Positions 28,601-40,400 of a stretch of 64,000 bases of DNA are shown one piece after another; the stretch's first letter is position 1; each line of letters opens with the position of its first letter. Source of the stretch: Lichenostomus cassidix (Eukaryota > Chordata > Aves > Passeriformes > Meliphagidae); assembly GCA_008360975.2 (NCBI GenBank), contig CM039196.1, forward strand, positions 2,170,001 to 2,234,000. Reading direction: 5' to 3'. The notes under the pieces were generated by a model that saw only the letters and a program-made list of their open reading frames with translations, had not been told where the DNA came from and made no database searches. Position numbers and translations under genes: made by a program.

Positions 28601-29681
28601 TCTAAACAGTATACAAATAATTAGAATAAATCTAATTGATAGGGTAAGTAAAAAGCATAAAGTCCTTATCATAATAAGTTAAAACTCCAGTAAAACATTA
28701 CTAGGTTTGGTGCAAGCCAAGATCAAAACTACTGCTTTTTGGTTTTAGTAGTGCAGATGCTTTTTCAGAAAGTGCAGAAAATACTTAATCATCATCACCT
28801 GGTTCTACTTCTTAACAACCCAGCCTGATAGCTAGAAAATGGTTTTCTGTTCAAAAGAACAAAGGACTTGATTTGAACTCTTATTCTACAGGCATATCAG
28901 GAAAATCTTGCACAAAACTGCCATTAAATTACCAAGCACCCCTGATCCCTGGTTCTGAGTGTTTTCCTACCCAGTTAAGTAAGTCGGATGTGCACTACCC
29001 TGAATCCTAGTCATTATCGTATCTTCTCAATGGGAAGTGCTGCTTAATGCAAAACCGAAAACACTGAGGCTACAGTTCTTCGGGGCACATACCTTTGGTG
29101 TCTCTCAGAAAATAAACAGTAAAATCTGACACAAATTCTTCAGGAATTTCATTAAAAGCCACATAGAAACGCTTGCTCTTGCCACCTGTATCGGCACAAA
29201 TGCAAATTGGGAGGAAAGCATGATATAACACTCTGCAAAGGGATTATGCAAATCCCACCAAGGTACAAAGAGAGGGGACAAAATTCTAGAAATGGGCGGG
29301 ATAGAAAGGGTTCGGGAGGACACAGCCCAAGGGACGAAGAGGCAAGAAAAGGAGTAAGGACAGGGGCCATGGGGCTACGGCTCCGCAGACGGGACATAGA
29401 CGAGCCTGAGGAAGCTGGGGCTAAGCGGTGCCCAGGGAGAGCTCAGCGGGACCCTCTCCCACCGCCTCCTCACCGTCCTGGCCGGGCCGCTCGGCCCGCA
29501 GCAGCAGCAGCGCCGTGCCCGCCCCGCTCGCATCCTCGGCGCCAAGGTCGAAGAAGCGGAGCACAACCTGCGCTTCCTCGCCGCGGCTCAGCAGCTCCTC
29601 GAGAGGCGCCGGGTCGCTCAGACCCAGCAGGGCGAGCGCTCGGTCCCGCAGCCACTGCAGCCGCACGTCGTCCAGGCTCAT
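647..29681 (-). CDS. DNAH10: Axonemal dynein heavy chain 10, 5' two-thirds (50 exons; 3' part beyond window)
   Basis: This gene encodes a motor heavy chain of an inner dynein arm of motile cilia, an ATP-driven minus-end microtubule motor. Fifty exons join in one uninterrupted frame of 8,800 nt (about 2,933 codons), running from ATG at 29681 through tail, linker and AAA1-AAA4. The stalk, AAA5, AAA6 and C-terminal domain must lie left of base 1, since the family is about 4,500 residues long. P-loops lie near residues 1885 (GPAGTGKT), 2168 (GPTGGGKT), 2507 (GESGTSKT) and 2857 (GLGGSGKQ). I chose DNAH10 over other dyneins from similarity of the tail and motor to known DNAH10, and because ATP6V0A2 lies next door as in mammals. 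The start codon lies in a CpG-rich promoter with an X-box. Intron 26 uses a GC donor. Exons are listed in the module entries that follow. Identity is near certain; individual borders are slightly less so. Confidence 0.97.
1926..6684 (-). CDS. DNAH10: DNAH10 exons 42-48, AAA3
   Basis: Exons: 6565-6684, 5496-5641, 4932-5084, 4342-4602, 3529-3701, 3112-3205, 1926-2093. The Walker A variant [15 protein letters not shown] is usual for AAA3 of this family. Walker B is [21 protein letters not shown], split between exons 44 and 45. Exon 46 encodes [19 protein letters not shown], the conserved sensor region. For exon 43 the donor at 5494-5495 (GTATGT) was chosen over a GTAATG six bases earlier because only it restores the frame into exon 44. 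Confidence 0.94.
4657..4741. repeat. Tandem dimer of a 42-43-bp unit in DNAH10 intron 45 side
   Basis: Two near-identical copies, 4657-4698 and 4699-4741, both begin ATGCTCCAAATA and end TTGGGAGAAC with a few mismatches and one extra base. They sit just upstream of exon 45 on the transcribed strand, in intron 44. This is probably a simple local duplication. Confidence 0.85.
5852..5870. repeat. (TA)n microsatellite
   Basis: A short run of alternating T and A lies in the intron between DNAH10 exons 42 and 43. No other function is visible. Confidence 0.8.
7163..9354 (-). CDS. DNAH10: DNAH10 exons 36-41, AAA2
   Basis: Exons: 9236-9354, 8914-9072, 8481-8616, 8229-8351, 7680-7814, 7163-7376. Walker A is [16 protein letters not shown]. 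The Walker B-like segment is [20 protein letters not shown], and [14 protein letters not shown] follows in exon 39. AAA2 of dyneins binds but is generally not thought to hydrolyse nucleotide, which is established family knowledge. Phases are continuous (2/2, 2/2, 0, 0, 0, 1). Confidence 0.95.
9511..11564 (-). CDS. DNAH10: DNAH10 exons 31-35, AAA1
   Basis: Exons: 11430-11564, 10867-11019, 10119-10307, 9882-10028, 9511-9702. This is the principal ATPase module. Walker A is [19 protein letters not shown] in exon 31. Walker B is [15 protein letters not shown] in exon 32. The sensor I region [20 protein letters not shown] is in exon 33. All catalytic residues that can be identified are intact, which argues for a functional motor. 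Length and order match the family. Confidence 0.95.
11731..13982 (-). CDS. DNAH10: DNAH10 exons 26-30, linker domain
   Basis: Exons: 13860-13982, 13497-13730, 12775-12998, 12011-12280, 11731-11914. They encode the DHC_N2 linker, the mechanical lever that swings over the AAA ring (about residues 1530-1874), with typical motifs [35 protein letters not shown] and [19 protein letters not shown]. Intron 26 (13731-13859, 129 nt) has a GCAAGT 5' splice site. The only nearby GT would shift the frame, so a GC-AG intron is required. Intron 27 contains an exon-like 78-nt open stretch reported in the findings. Confidence 0.92.
14084..17382 (-). CDS. DNAH10: DNAH10 exons 18-25, tail to linker
   Basis: Exons: 16906-17382 (477 nt, the largest exon of the window part), 16597-16755, 16139-16264, 15964-16066, 15553-15731, 15188-15399, 14730-14886, 14084-14317. 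They cover roughly residues 981-1529. Exon 18 starts [16 protein letters not shown], a segment shared with mammalian DNAH10. A CR1 remnant sits in intron 17 about 65 bp upstream of the exon 18 acceptor, leaving little room for a conventional upstream branch region. Exon 25 ends in GEVTE, just before the DHC_N2 linker core. Confidence 0.9.
17446..17640 (-). mobile_element. CR1 LINE 3' tail fragment (DNAH10 intron 17)
   Basis: The stretch opens with CATAGAATCATTTAGGTTGA and continues with the diverged complement of the usual CR1 3' region, including an ending similar to CTTCCCTGGGCAGCCTATTCC. Read on the minus strand it is a 5'-truncated CR1. It ends about 64 bp from the exon 18 acceptor. Divergence is substantial, so this is an old insertion. 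Confidence 0.8.
18527..23975 (-). CDS. DNAH10: DNAH10 exons 10-17, tail
   Basis: Exons: 23805-23975, 22944-23120, 22431-22601, 21642-21811, 20776-20927, 20229-20393, 19559-19766, 18527-18683. They continue the helical DHC_N1-type tail (about residues 524-980). Recognisable stretches include [16 protein letters not shown] and [18 protein letters not shown] segments typical of dynein tails. All boundaries carry GT-AG dinucleotides and phases agree (0,0,0,0/2,2/1,1/1,1/2,2/0). Introns in this stretch, the longest about 0.9 kb, show no further gene. Confidence 0.9.
18684..19558 (-). other. DNAH10 intron 16, no gene seen
   Basis: This intron of about 0.9 kb contains two overlapping plus-strand open stretches (18863-19090, 19017-19385). 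Neither resembles a known protein or has splice or promoter context. I regard it as non-coding. Confidence 0.6.
24125..29681 (-). CDS. DNAH10: DNAH10 exons 1-9, N-terminal tail
   Basis: Exons in transcription order: 29474-29681, 29093-29185, 28486-28601, 27871-28048, 27029-27186, 26373-26603, 25683-25873, 25031-25229, 24125-24319. They encode about 523 residues of the cargo-binding tail, starting [16 protein letters not shown]. Exon 4 encodes a Ser/Asp/Glu-rich patch ([19 protein letters not shown]) followed by a basic stretch. Its 3' splice site at 28049-28050 has a poor pyrimidine tract, so the left border of that exon in the protein is the least certain here. Exon 5 onward ([15 protein letters not shown], then [16 protein letters not shown]) matches the known DNAH10 tail closely. 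Phases are consistent across all nine junctions. Confidence 0.9.
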
Positions 29682-29707
29682 GGCGGCAACCGGACCGACG
29701 CCTCCCG

Positions 29708-29721
29708 GTGGCCACGGCAAC
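29708..29721 (-). promoter_or_regulatory. RFX X-box-like motif upstream of DNAH10
   Basis: The plus strand reads GTGGCC-AC-GGCAAC, matching the two half-sites of the X-box (GTNRCC, short spacer, RGYAAC) bound by RFX factors that drive ciliary genes. It lies 27 bp upstream of the DNAH10 start codon in a CpG-rich region. The motif match is seen directly; regulation by RFX is inferred from family knowledge. Confidence 0.7.
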
Positions 29722-29844
29722 AGTGCGGGGAGGAGCGACGGCCGCTGCCCGCCTTGCGCCCGCTTCGGGAGGCTCCGCGCCCGCCTCAGGAGGCGCCTCG
29801 AGCGGCAGTGCTCCCGTCCAGAGCCCGCCCCGCACTCCCGCTCC

Positions 29845-30413
29845 TCACGGGCGCTGCTTCCCCTCGGCACCGGCCGCTCGTTCCCCTCAACAGCGGCCGC
29901 CCCTCACGGGCGCTAGTTCCCTCGGCACCAGCAGCCTCTCACGGCCGCTCGTTCCCCTCAACACCGGGCGCCCCTCACGGCCTCTGGTTTCCTCGGCACT
30001 AGCCACCCCTCAGCCGCTCGTTCCCCTCAACACGAGCTACCCCTCACGGGCACTGGTTCCCCTCAACACCGGCCGCCCCTCACGAGCCCTAGTTCTCTCG
30101 GCACCAGCCGCCCCTCGCGACCGTTCCTTCCCCTCAGCACGAGCTACCCCTCACGGCGGCTCGTTCCCCTCCGCGTCCGCCGCCCCTCATGAGTGCTCGT
30201 TCCCTCGGCACCCGCCGCCCCTCGCGGCCCTTCCTTCCCCTCATCACCAGCCGCCCCTCACGGCCGCTCGTTCCCCTCAACACCGACCGCTCCTCATGGG
30301 CACTGGTTACTTCGGCACCCACCGCCCCTCGCGGCCCTTCTTTCCCCTCAACACCAGGCGCCCCTCATGAGCGCTGGTTCCCCTCAGCGTCCGCCGCCCC
30401 TCACAGCCGCCGC
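29845..30413. repeat. GC-rich minisatellite, about 16 units of about 36 bp
   Basis: The stretch consists of imperfect units built on CTCGTTCCCCTCAACACCGG followed by CCGCCCCTCACGG. Unit anchors (CCCCTCACGG or variants) recur near 29906, 29968, 30048, 30077, 30112, 30148, 30184, 30219, 30255, 30290, 30327, 30361 and 30398. The plus strand is strongly C-rich. It fills most of the gap between ATP6V0A2 and DNAH10. Confidence 0.9.
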
Positions 30414-30474
30414 CTGAGGCAGGGCAAGGCCTACGGACAAACACAGGGCCCGCTCCACACAGCGCAAACGAGGC

Positions 30475-30480
30475 TTTATT
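30475..30480 (-). terminator. Candidate ATP6V0A2 polyadenylation signal
   Basis: AATAAA on the minus strand is followed by a GT-rich stretch (GCGCTGTGTGG, then CCTGTGTTTGTCC), which is good downstream-element context. It would give a 3' UTR of about 0.93 kb. Another AATAAA lies at 30704-30709, so use of this site is likely but not certain. Confidence 0.55.
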
Positions 30481-31406
30481 GGGAATTCGTATGAAACAAG
30501 TGCAAAATTTAATTTGTGCTGTTCGTATGGCACAGATGTTAAAATATCATGGCAATATCATATCCCCATTGTCACACTGATACAAAAATAATATAAAACC
30601 ACCCCTGTCCACCTATTTCGGTATGAATTAGGTTCTACAACAGCAGGTAGCTGTTTGTGTGTCCTTAGAGCCAAACAGACACAGGGATCGAGGCCAAGTC
30701 TTTTTTATTCCCTGTGCAAAAGTTATTCCTCACTACAGGGGGAAAAAGGAGAAGTAACACTTCTAATCCTGCCTTCTTCCATTACATTAAATATAAATAT
30801 CAGTGTGGCTTCCGAAAGGTTGAAGTAGTAACTCCAGGCAGAACCCAGAATGATCAAATAACGTTTCCAGTGCAATTTCAAATATGGCCAAAAAAGAGAA
30901 CGTTGCATTGGTGTGTATAAATTTACACTTCATAATCATCCTGGAATACATAATGAAAACAGACACTACTTCTGTTGCACTGTTGAATGGTTCCCAAAGT
31001 GCACAGGATGCAGCTGGGTTAAGTATGGGATTAGTTATGAATGTTTAATATAATGAAAAGTCTTTCAGATAACTTAAAAGTAACCATTCAAGAAAACAAA
31101 GACTCAAAAAAAAAAAAAAGCCTACATGGGCTTCAGGACAAGCAGTAACAACTTTTTTTTAAGAATAAAATTAATTTACAACATTAGTTTATCAAGAAAA
31201 ATGTACATTTTATATCTATATATTTTACAAGATGCTCCAGATCTGCTATGCTTTTCTATGGGAGGTATGTTTTACAGAATTATTTGGCTGCATTATAAGG
31301 CAATCAGTGAAAACCACTTGGTTCCACAAGAAACCATTCACAGGCAAGATCCAATCACGCAGTTATTTGCAGACAATTCCAAACATTTCTGCTGACAGCA
31401 GCCAAA

Positions 31407-34400
31407 CTATAATGCACCATCTTTATTAAAATGTAAAGAAATGTGCTTAAAAGAGAAAGGCGTAAACTTGTATCCTCCACCGGAGTAGAATTTGTTCTGA
31501 AATTCCACCCTGAAATGAGACAAGAAAACAGAATCTGTACATGAATTCTAAATGAGTTGTCAAGGGACAGAACTGTGCAACACAAGAGGCTGAACAAAAC
31601 CAACTCTAATCCTCTCATTTGTTTTCTGTGCAAGTATTTTAACCTTCCCATCGCAGTCCCAGGCTAACTACACATTTCTCAGACACCTGAACGCACTAGA
31701 CTGGGCTGTAATGGCTCATTTCTTACTTCTGGCTTACTAGTTTGTTTCTGAGTGAGTTGTAGTTAATTCTTTTGTAAACATGCAATATCATGAGGACAAT
31801 CTGTTATGCACATAGCTCTGCCTCCTGTCTTTGGACAATATACGCCTTAGTTTAAACTGTAAATTTCATCAGGTGTCAAACTAAACATGCTCTGAATCCA
31901 CTCCAAAGTGCAGAGCTTGTGATATTAAGACTAAGAAAAGATTAAAATGTTTACAGGTTGGCAGCCCCACTCACTAATATAAATGTTCTGTTGAACCAAA
32001 TAAATGAATAGACTGAAACCCTACAGTGAGACAATCAGACTGAAATTAAAAATGCTTATCCAAGGTACTAATAGTCTACATTATGAAAAGCTGCAATACC
32101 ACAAATCAAACATACTTGTATTTTATGGATATGGTTGAAGTTAAAATGCATCATAAGCCAATGTAATATTTGAATCTATTGAAAATATTCCAGAGGAACA
32201 GTCAAATTCAACTAACAAGCCATTTATTTAATATGCTTTAATAAATCTACCACGGCAGCAATGAGAGTGTTGAATTTTACACTTCCCCGTTTTAATAAGA
32301 CACCCAAAGTTTTGACACAAAAATTCCTTTTACACAAGACCGTATATGCTGGAGTGGTATATAGAAAAAAATGAACATACCAATGAAGTCGTATAGCATG
32401 GAGAAAAGCAGAAAGTCCCTCCATGACCAGCAGAATAAAAACTGTCAGCACAGCAAAGAATGCCAGAACAGGGATTAGCAGCAAGACACCGTACTTCGTA
32501 TCCACACGGAGACCCACTCTCATCACCATCTGCCACAGAACTTCTGATAATTCTAACAAAAACCAAAAAGTTTTCTTAATTAATGTTGATACTGAGGACA
32601 TTCACCCACTGAGCCACTCTGACCTGTTCTTTTTAGTTTAACCAATATATCCAATATTATCCACTGCTGAACAAGGGAAATATAAGCAATCCCCCACTCC
32701 AGAGAGCTGCCCCCATCCCCTCAAATGTTTGAAGATACATCTCAGTGTCAAAATCAGATCTACTGAGAGCAATATTTTACATAAAGTCACAATTTTAGTT
32801 TGGAGGCTTCCACAGATCATGATTACTTTAAATAGGGATTTTTTTTAAATGAAGAAAAAGTGTATTTCATAGTAGCATCACTTGAACAGGCCCTCCTCCC
32901 TCTAACAGCATTAAAAATACAGATGTCGGAAAAAACCCCCAAAAATATCAAAAAACCCACCCCCACTTACGTGCATGGGCAAGACTTAATGCCCAGAGTC
33001 TCAGGTATGAGGCTGTGTTGGAGATGCATCCCAGACAGTATTCAATGGTATGAATTGCTTGATTCATAAAAACATCTGCAAAATTCAGCTAAAAAATAAA
33101 AATATATTTGTATCAATTTTAACAACACAGAGAACAAAACATGAGAGAACAAAAACATTCAGCTGCAAATCTTAATCACATGGGAGAAAAATTCCATTGA
33201 AAGATCATAAATTGATTTCATAGCAAGTAAAAAAAGCGTGCCATGTAGAAGATCTTTACTGCAGAGGTAACATTAAAAAAAAAAAATCAGATGCTACAGC
33301 AATAATCCTCATCACAAGATGTAATCTGCAGACATAGAAAGACTTTTGTCCAGATGAAAAGCCAAGATTAATTAACAGGAAGCTGGGCAGTCATCACCTT
33401 GCCTCAACTTCAAGAATCCATAAAACCTGATAAACCCCGGGATTTTTATCCCACTCTTCAATTTAAGAAAACCTGTACTCTTAGATGCAGTCTTATTTGC
33501 AAATAAAACACTCTATCTGTTCTCTGCTACAGACAGGTTGTGGTTTACTGTAGCAGTCTGAAAATACCAAGAAATAATTATAAAATTGCAAGAAATATAA
33601 GTAAACTGCATTTGGGCATCAAAGTCTTTGTAAAGGCTCAGCTGAGTTTCTTCAAAACTTCTCAGCATACAGTGTACAGGTTGTCTATTGACTTCCCACT
33701 TCTAATTTGCTTTTAAGGACATACAAACTAGAGATTAAGTAAAAACATTCATTACCTCTTCTGCATCCCCCTCTCTGTGCCCACTGTCTAAATGACTGCT
33801 GCCTTCTTCGACATCATGACATGACAGGAGGCAAAGTTCTTCTTCACTTTCTTTCCGGATAAGCTTGTAGCCATTCTGGAAAATGGAAATGTATTGTCTC
33901 TTCAAGCAGGATGCCACTGTCGTTTTTTAAATTTACTTAGACACAGGCAAAGGCAAAAGGATTTAGAGGAACAAAGTACTATTATGTATTTCAGTCCAAA
34001 ACGTTCCCAACTGAGCACAAACTGCAGTGATAGGACAAGGAGTAGTGGGTTCAAACTGAAAGAGGGGACATTTAGGTTAAATATACAGAAGAATTTCTTT
34101 CCTGTGATGGTGGTGAGGCCCTGGCACAGGTTCCCAGAGAAACTGTGGCTGCCCCATCCCTGGAAGTGTCCAAGGCCAGGCTGGACAGGGCTTGGAGCAA
34201 TGTGGGATAGTGGAAGGTGTCCCTGCCCATGGCAGGGGGTGGGACTGGATAATCTTTAAGTTCCCTTCCAACCCAACCCAATCTATGAAATATCCAGTAA
34301 GGACATTTCTATGTGCAATACAACACCAGCTGAATTCTCCTACACTGAGGAAATGTGTGAGTGTCTTTCAGGACTTACCCTGTACATTCTTATGCCTCGG

Positions 34401-37400
34401 CCTCCGCTGTGCAACCAATATAAATAAAGTGGTTTACCAAGAAGCATAACAGGAACACAAAGAAAAGCAACACTAAGTAAAAACTTCTGCAGAGGAATCT
34501 GTTTGAGAGGGAGGGAAAAATCAGATTAGATCACAAAATCCAAAGTAGGAAAAGCTTTTCCTTTAAAGCTTTATCTGCATAGGGAACACAGGATATCCAA
34601 AAACATGGAAGAACATTACTCACCTGGCCACTGAAGAAGCTCTTTGTTTCACCACTAGGAAACAGGAACATGTTAATAAATTGAATCAGAATACTTGGGG
34701 CAGATGTTGAGTCCTCTGCAGAATATGCCAACCATTTAAAGAAGATCATAAACACCAGGTAGCCAAATATGCACAACATGAACAAAAGTTCAGGAATAAA
34801 AACCAAATAAATATTATACGTCTTCTTGAAATGCCTAAAAGATAGAAATGAGGGGAAAATTATAAATAAGTTTCACAAAGAAAGACCAACATGCCCCAAA
34901 TATGATTTCAATAAAACAAAGCACTTTTAAACAGGAAGACTGACATTACAGTCCAGAGCTGATTATTCAGTGAAATTTTAATCAGGTATTTCAGTGGAAG
35001 TAAAGACTGTAAGAGGCACGTATCTCTATTTACCAACAAGTGAAATAAAGTCTAGTACTAATTTGTCTTGAGATTTTTTGGCATAATACTGAACCATCAC
35101 CTTACATATGTGAAGGAAGATGTCTCAATTATTGTCTTTTTTTTAAGAACAGTTTTCACAATTAGTATTATTCTGTTTTCAAAAAATAATTCCAGTTTCT
35201 CTTGCAAGATTAATTTTTTATAATTCAAGACTTGACAAAAAATACAATGTTAGTAATATTTTAACTTCTTGTACTTACAAGTGGTTAAACAGCCCCAATA
35301 TAACTCCAAACGTCATGTGAGTCACTCCAAAGATCACAGACATTTTCATTTTGAATGAATTTAAAAAAGTGAGACGGTTGCTCGCCAAATTCCATATCTG
35401 AAGAACAAAACACCAAACCAGCATTAAAGAACACCATAACAGAAGGAATAAACCACTATCCTTTTTCTACTGGAAACCAGAATTCTACCTCAAATGGGGG
35501 TCACAACTGAAGTTTGAATTTTGTGAAAATAGTTCAATCTTTGACTTGTCAGAAGAAAAGGTCTTGTTGAATGGAGTATGCAAACAGAAATGTATTTTTT
35601 CATCCTAAGATTTATATTACTTATACACATATCAACATCTAATATACAGACTGATCATCACAAGTGGATAACTAAAAAGTAAAACTAACCGGATCAATTC
35701 CAAAGGGATAAGCTCCATTATAGACACCAGAAACATTTGGATCCAATGCTAAATACTGATTAGACTTCAGATCCTCAAGGCTGCAGAGAAAAAAAACCAC
35801 ATTCAGATTTGACACTTTAAACACATTGGTAACATATACTTCCAGCTCTGCAGGATGCTGCTCCTGGTTTCCTTGACCTGACTCACTCGCTGTCACTGAG
35901 TAAAAGGATTTCTAAGCACAAAGTTCCTGACTAATACAAACAATACAAAAAACTCACCTAGAACCTCACAGTCTAAGCTTAAGTCACACTGTCTTTCAAA
36001 AGAAAGTTTATAGATTTTATTCCACATTCCCCTAGAACTGGAAGTTTCATTTTAAAAGTTCACAATTTGCTTTTGTATAAAATGCAGTATCAAAAACCCA
36101 AAGAATAATTGCTACCTTTTCTGTTTTTACATTTGGGGAAGTTTCCACTTTATTTTCATATAGGTTTTCATTATGACAGCACATACAACCCGTTCACACT
36201 TTAACCAAAGCCAGTGGTCTTGGCTGTTTTAAGCCACATCCTGTTTTGTAAGGCACCATGAGATGCAAGCTGCAAACATTTAAATACCAAAAGGGCCATG
36301 ACACCTCAAATTAATGAGGTTATCCCACCCTGAAAAAAAGTTGATTTGACAATTCACATAGACTTTTTTTTTTTTTACTATCAAGAAAAGCTGTGCAGAG
36401 ACTAATTATTGCCAGGTAGTTAATTTACTTCATTAATAGCTAATTTCTTTTAGTAGAGGCTTATGTTGCTCAGTTATTAATTTCAGAAGCATGACCTAGG
36501 ACAATTACTCCAAAACTAGACCTGCTTTTTCTATTCCTCTGAAAATCTTTATGTATACATACACACACACACACACCTGGAAAATGTATTAAATGGAGAC
36601 AAACTAAAACATCAATGTAAAGACAAACCACAATAGGATAGTTAAAACATGTGAACAAAAGGGTTAAACTGCTGCAGGAAATACACCTCTGGTTTAATGG
36701 TATAGCAAAAATGCTACTCACCGCCAAACCTTCTGTTCAAACATTGCTGAAACATTCCATCCAGATCCAAATATATTTATTGACTTTGAAAAACAGTCAT
36801 TATAGATCAATCCAGTGTATATAGAAAACAGCCCCATTAACAATATCACATATCGGCCTTCATATAACATTTTCATTATCTGTAAGTATTGGAAAAAAAG
36901 AAAAAAAAGAGAATATCATCTGTTATGTGAGCAATTGTTAGCTACATGTGTCTAAGAGAAAAACATTTTTGGCACACAAAGACTTCTAAAAACTAAAATT
37001 TTTTCGTGAACAGTTGTTAAGGAATATGAGCTCCCTTGACACACACTGAGACTTTTCTCATTGGCATCCACAAAAATCTTTTAAAGCCATTTCCTTCCTG
37101 GGACTACTTTACAAGAAATTACACATTTGCAGCCATTCTCAATTGAACATAATCCTAATGAGAGATGCAGGTGTTCCTGCATTCCAACCTGTATGATTAA
37201 AAATTAGCTAAAATGAAGTTTAATAAATTTCAAACTACAACTCTTTCTAGCAACAATAAAAGATGGAATTTGAAAAATTGTTTTCTCCTTATATTGTCAC
37301 TGTAACTACATTCTGGTAAAACACATCACCGAGAAACCACTACCCCTGGTAGAAGGAAAGACAAGCTTAAAAGTACCAAATTTTGTTTGTCTTTCATTAC

Positions 37401-40400
37401 AACTTGATTATTTCTGCTCTTTCAAGGAAAGTGAATAGTTTTAAGGTATTACATAAATCTCAAGGATAATGGAGGCTTTAAACACACAAAATCATAAAAG
37501 AATGAAAAAACCTAATTAAATACATATGCAAACAACAGTACTTTTCAAAAACACAGTGACTATTCAAGTGACCTGGATAAATGGGATGTAAATAATTTTT
37601 AATTCCTCTTACCTCATCCTGTGCTCTTTTTAACCTAGGGTGGTTTTCATACAGTATTGTCAGGAGTGCAAATATAAACATGAGCAGCCCATGTCCAAAA
37701 TCTCCAAACATAACCGCAAACAAGAAGGGGAAAGTGATGATGGTATAGAGAGCTGCAAGGGCAACACAACAGATTTCAGGCACAGCACAACAGATGATGT
37801 TCTGTCTGCATTATCCCCAAGCAATTCCACACTTAAATTTCTCAAAGTTTTTACATTTGAAAGACATTTCATCCCCTACTAATAGACCTTTTCCCCCACA
37901 CTGTAGATTTAACTCAGTTTAAAACTTGTTTATTGTGTATCCATTAGTAATGACAATTTCACAGTTGAGCAGCATCTGACAATTCGGAGGATAGTAATAT
38001 GAGGCCAGGAAATAAAACCCAAACAGTTCTTCCTCTGTGGGTATCTCAGGTCCGTATCATAAGGTACATCCTCCTGTGCAGAATGACACAGTCACAGCTA
38101 CAAATATATATTAAAGTGAGCTATACAACAAGCTGAATTTTTCTAGTGATGAGCTCCACACTTTAGTAAGGTCAATAACCATTAGCAGATGGGGTTTTTT
38201 TCCCCTAAATATTTTCCTTACCCAAAGTAAAACACATAAAAGAAATATTATACAGTTATTACCACTACCTTTAATGCTAAAATAACTCAGCAAAACCAAA
38301 TCCCATCTTGCTGCTTGGAGCATTTTTTGTGCTTTTCATGAGCTACTCAAATTTTAAAACAGCTACAAGCAAACAGAATAACTGTCACCATTTGGCCTTT
38401 GCCAGTGTCCAATTCAGCAAGGTATTAATGCAAGCAGCCAATGACAGCACAACTCAGAGTTCAGCGTTCAGAAGGACCAACCTGGATTAACTTCCCCATA
38501 GCTTCCAACTCCGTAAGCATCAACAATGTTCTGGAACCCTGAGGTGAATTTATTGGTACGTATCAAAGTTGGAGGAGATTGTGTTGTGGGGATGGTGTTC
38601 ATGAATGAAGAAATTGTAGCTCCACTCTTCCTCTAAGTGCAGATAGAAGATAGATTTGTGTAAGATCTCCATTAATCTAATTGAAGGGAAACCAACACAA
38701 GGGAACTGGCACCTTCTGCATGACTGCAGTTAGCACTGTGGGCCCAGCTGGACTCAGGTCCAACATAGAAATTATTCAAGAAAAAAAACCCCACACAACA
38801 CTAAATAAAGGCTCTTCTTATAAAAAATTGTTTTATATAGAGACCCACATCTGTCTGTGCCTACTTTTAGTCTATTTTTAATAATTATTTTCTTTCCTTA
38901 TCTGTATAGTTAGTTCAAAAGCTTTAACATCAGTGAGCATTCGGGTGACTTACTGAGCCTTCCTCCAATGCATGGCGCAAATTCTGGAGATCAGCCACTG
39001 GACACCAAACCTCAGCAATTAAACATTTATTTGTGACATCAAAACTACACAGGTTGAGGACATGGTAAATGGCTTTCATCTTCTTCACTTGGATAACCCA
39101 AGTATAGATGGATTCCGATGCTTTATACAAGACCTGGCGCAGGTACTCCTCAGTTTTATTCAGCACCTTTGTTTGAAAAAAAACAAAGATTTCCCTGAGA
39201 ATGTGACAGTGGTTATGTTGACCACAGCAAGAGCACCTTATATGTGTCCAGTACTGGACCATGTTTTTAGGAGGGCAAGCAAACCTCTGCTGAAAACAGA
39301 AGGCAATGCCAAGTGCTGTGAGCTTTACCAGATACATGCAACACAAGACCAGGGACACGATTTACTGTCATATTCAGCTCTGAAGCTGTATGTATGTTAG
39401 AAATATGTATTTAACAGTGATTCATCAAATGATTTCCTATAGTGCAACAGCTCCAGCAAAAGGAAATCTGTTCTTCACTCACAGTTTCAAGATCCTGAAT
39501 ACGAACATTGAGTCCTTCGACCACTGCCTGGCGCTCCTCAGTGGTGTCTGGGTAGGGATAGACATGACAGCGATAGCTGCAGGAACACAGGTTTGTGTTA
39601 AAAAACCAAACTAAGCCAAACACATCACTCAAGCCCCTGCCACAGTCAAATCTGCAACACACCATTTAATAACCACAGAACAGATCAACTCAGAGGCAGA
39701 ATTTTGCCTGTACTTAGTAAGGACTGCAAGTAAAACGACTAATATATTTATTTGTACACTGCATAATTATAGAGCGGGATGCAACAAGAGGAGAAGCAAA
39801 TTTAACTTCAAAAACCTTGTCTAAAAATCAACACTTATAAGAAAGGGATGCAGGGGAAAAACAACTAGAAAATAACCCAGGTATAAAGAAATTCCATATA
39901 TTAGTATTACTTCTTACCAGTCACAAATCTTCTTAACTTTTTGGCCAATTTGTTCCCCCCAGTAGGACACTAAAAAAACAGCCCACTTTGTGGTTTCACC
40001 CTAAAGAACCATAAAAAGTAAACCTGATGAAGTTTGTTTTAACCAGCAACTCCACTGTGACATAATTATAGCACAAAATAATAAAGCTGAACAATTAGAA
40101 AAAGCTGTCTTAGAAGCATTAACCTTTTGTCACTTTAGTGAAGATTAAACAATAAAATTCAAGTGTTAATATCTCTTTTTTTTTTGTGAGAAAACCAGAG
40201 AAAGTTTCCAGGGAAAAATCAAAGAAACATTTTATTTTACTGTCTCAGAATTCTTAGTAAGAAAAGAGTCAGAGTCTTAAAAGAAGATAACAAATTAGAA
40301 TCCAAGCAAAAAAAAAAAAAAAGTGACAGAAAACTAGCTGTACTTGACTCTTTCTTAACTACTGAATGAACAAATGAAATGGCTATGAAAAGGCAATGCA

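Larger units (their letters stand above)
29682..30474. other. DNAH10-ATP6V0A2 intergenic region
   Basis: This interval of about 0.8 kb lies between the DNAH10 start codon and the likely ATP6V0A2 polyadenylation site. It holds the DNAH10 promoter with an X-box at 29708-29721. The rest, from about 29845, is a GC-rich minisatellite. Both genes run leftward, so the ATP6V0A2 3' end points into the DNAH10 promoter. No separate gene is seen; long plus-strand open frames here come from the repeat. Confidence 0.75.

Noticed and set aside
29207..30370. 387-codon plus-strand open frame
   Set aside because: It overlaps DNAH10 exons 1-2 in antisense and then runs through the GC-rich minisatellite. Its composition (Pro, Arg, Ala, Ser) is that of the repeat, with no domain and no splice or promoter context.
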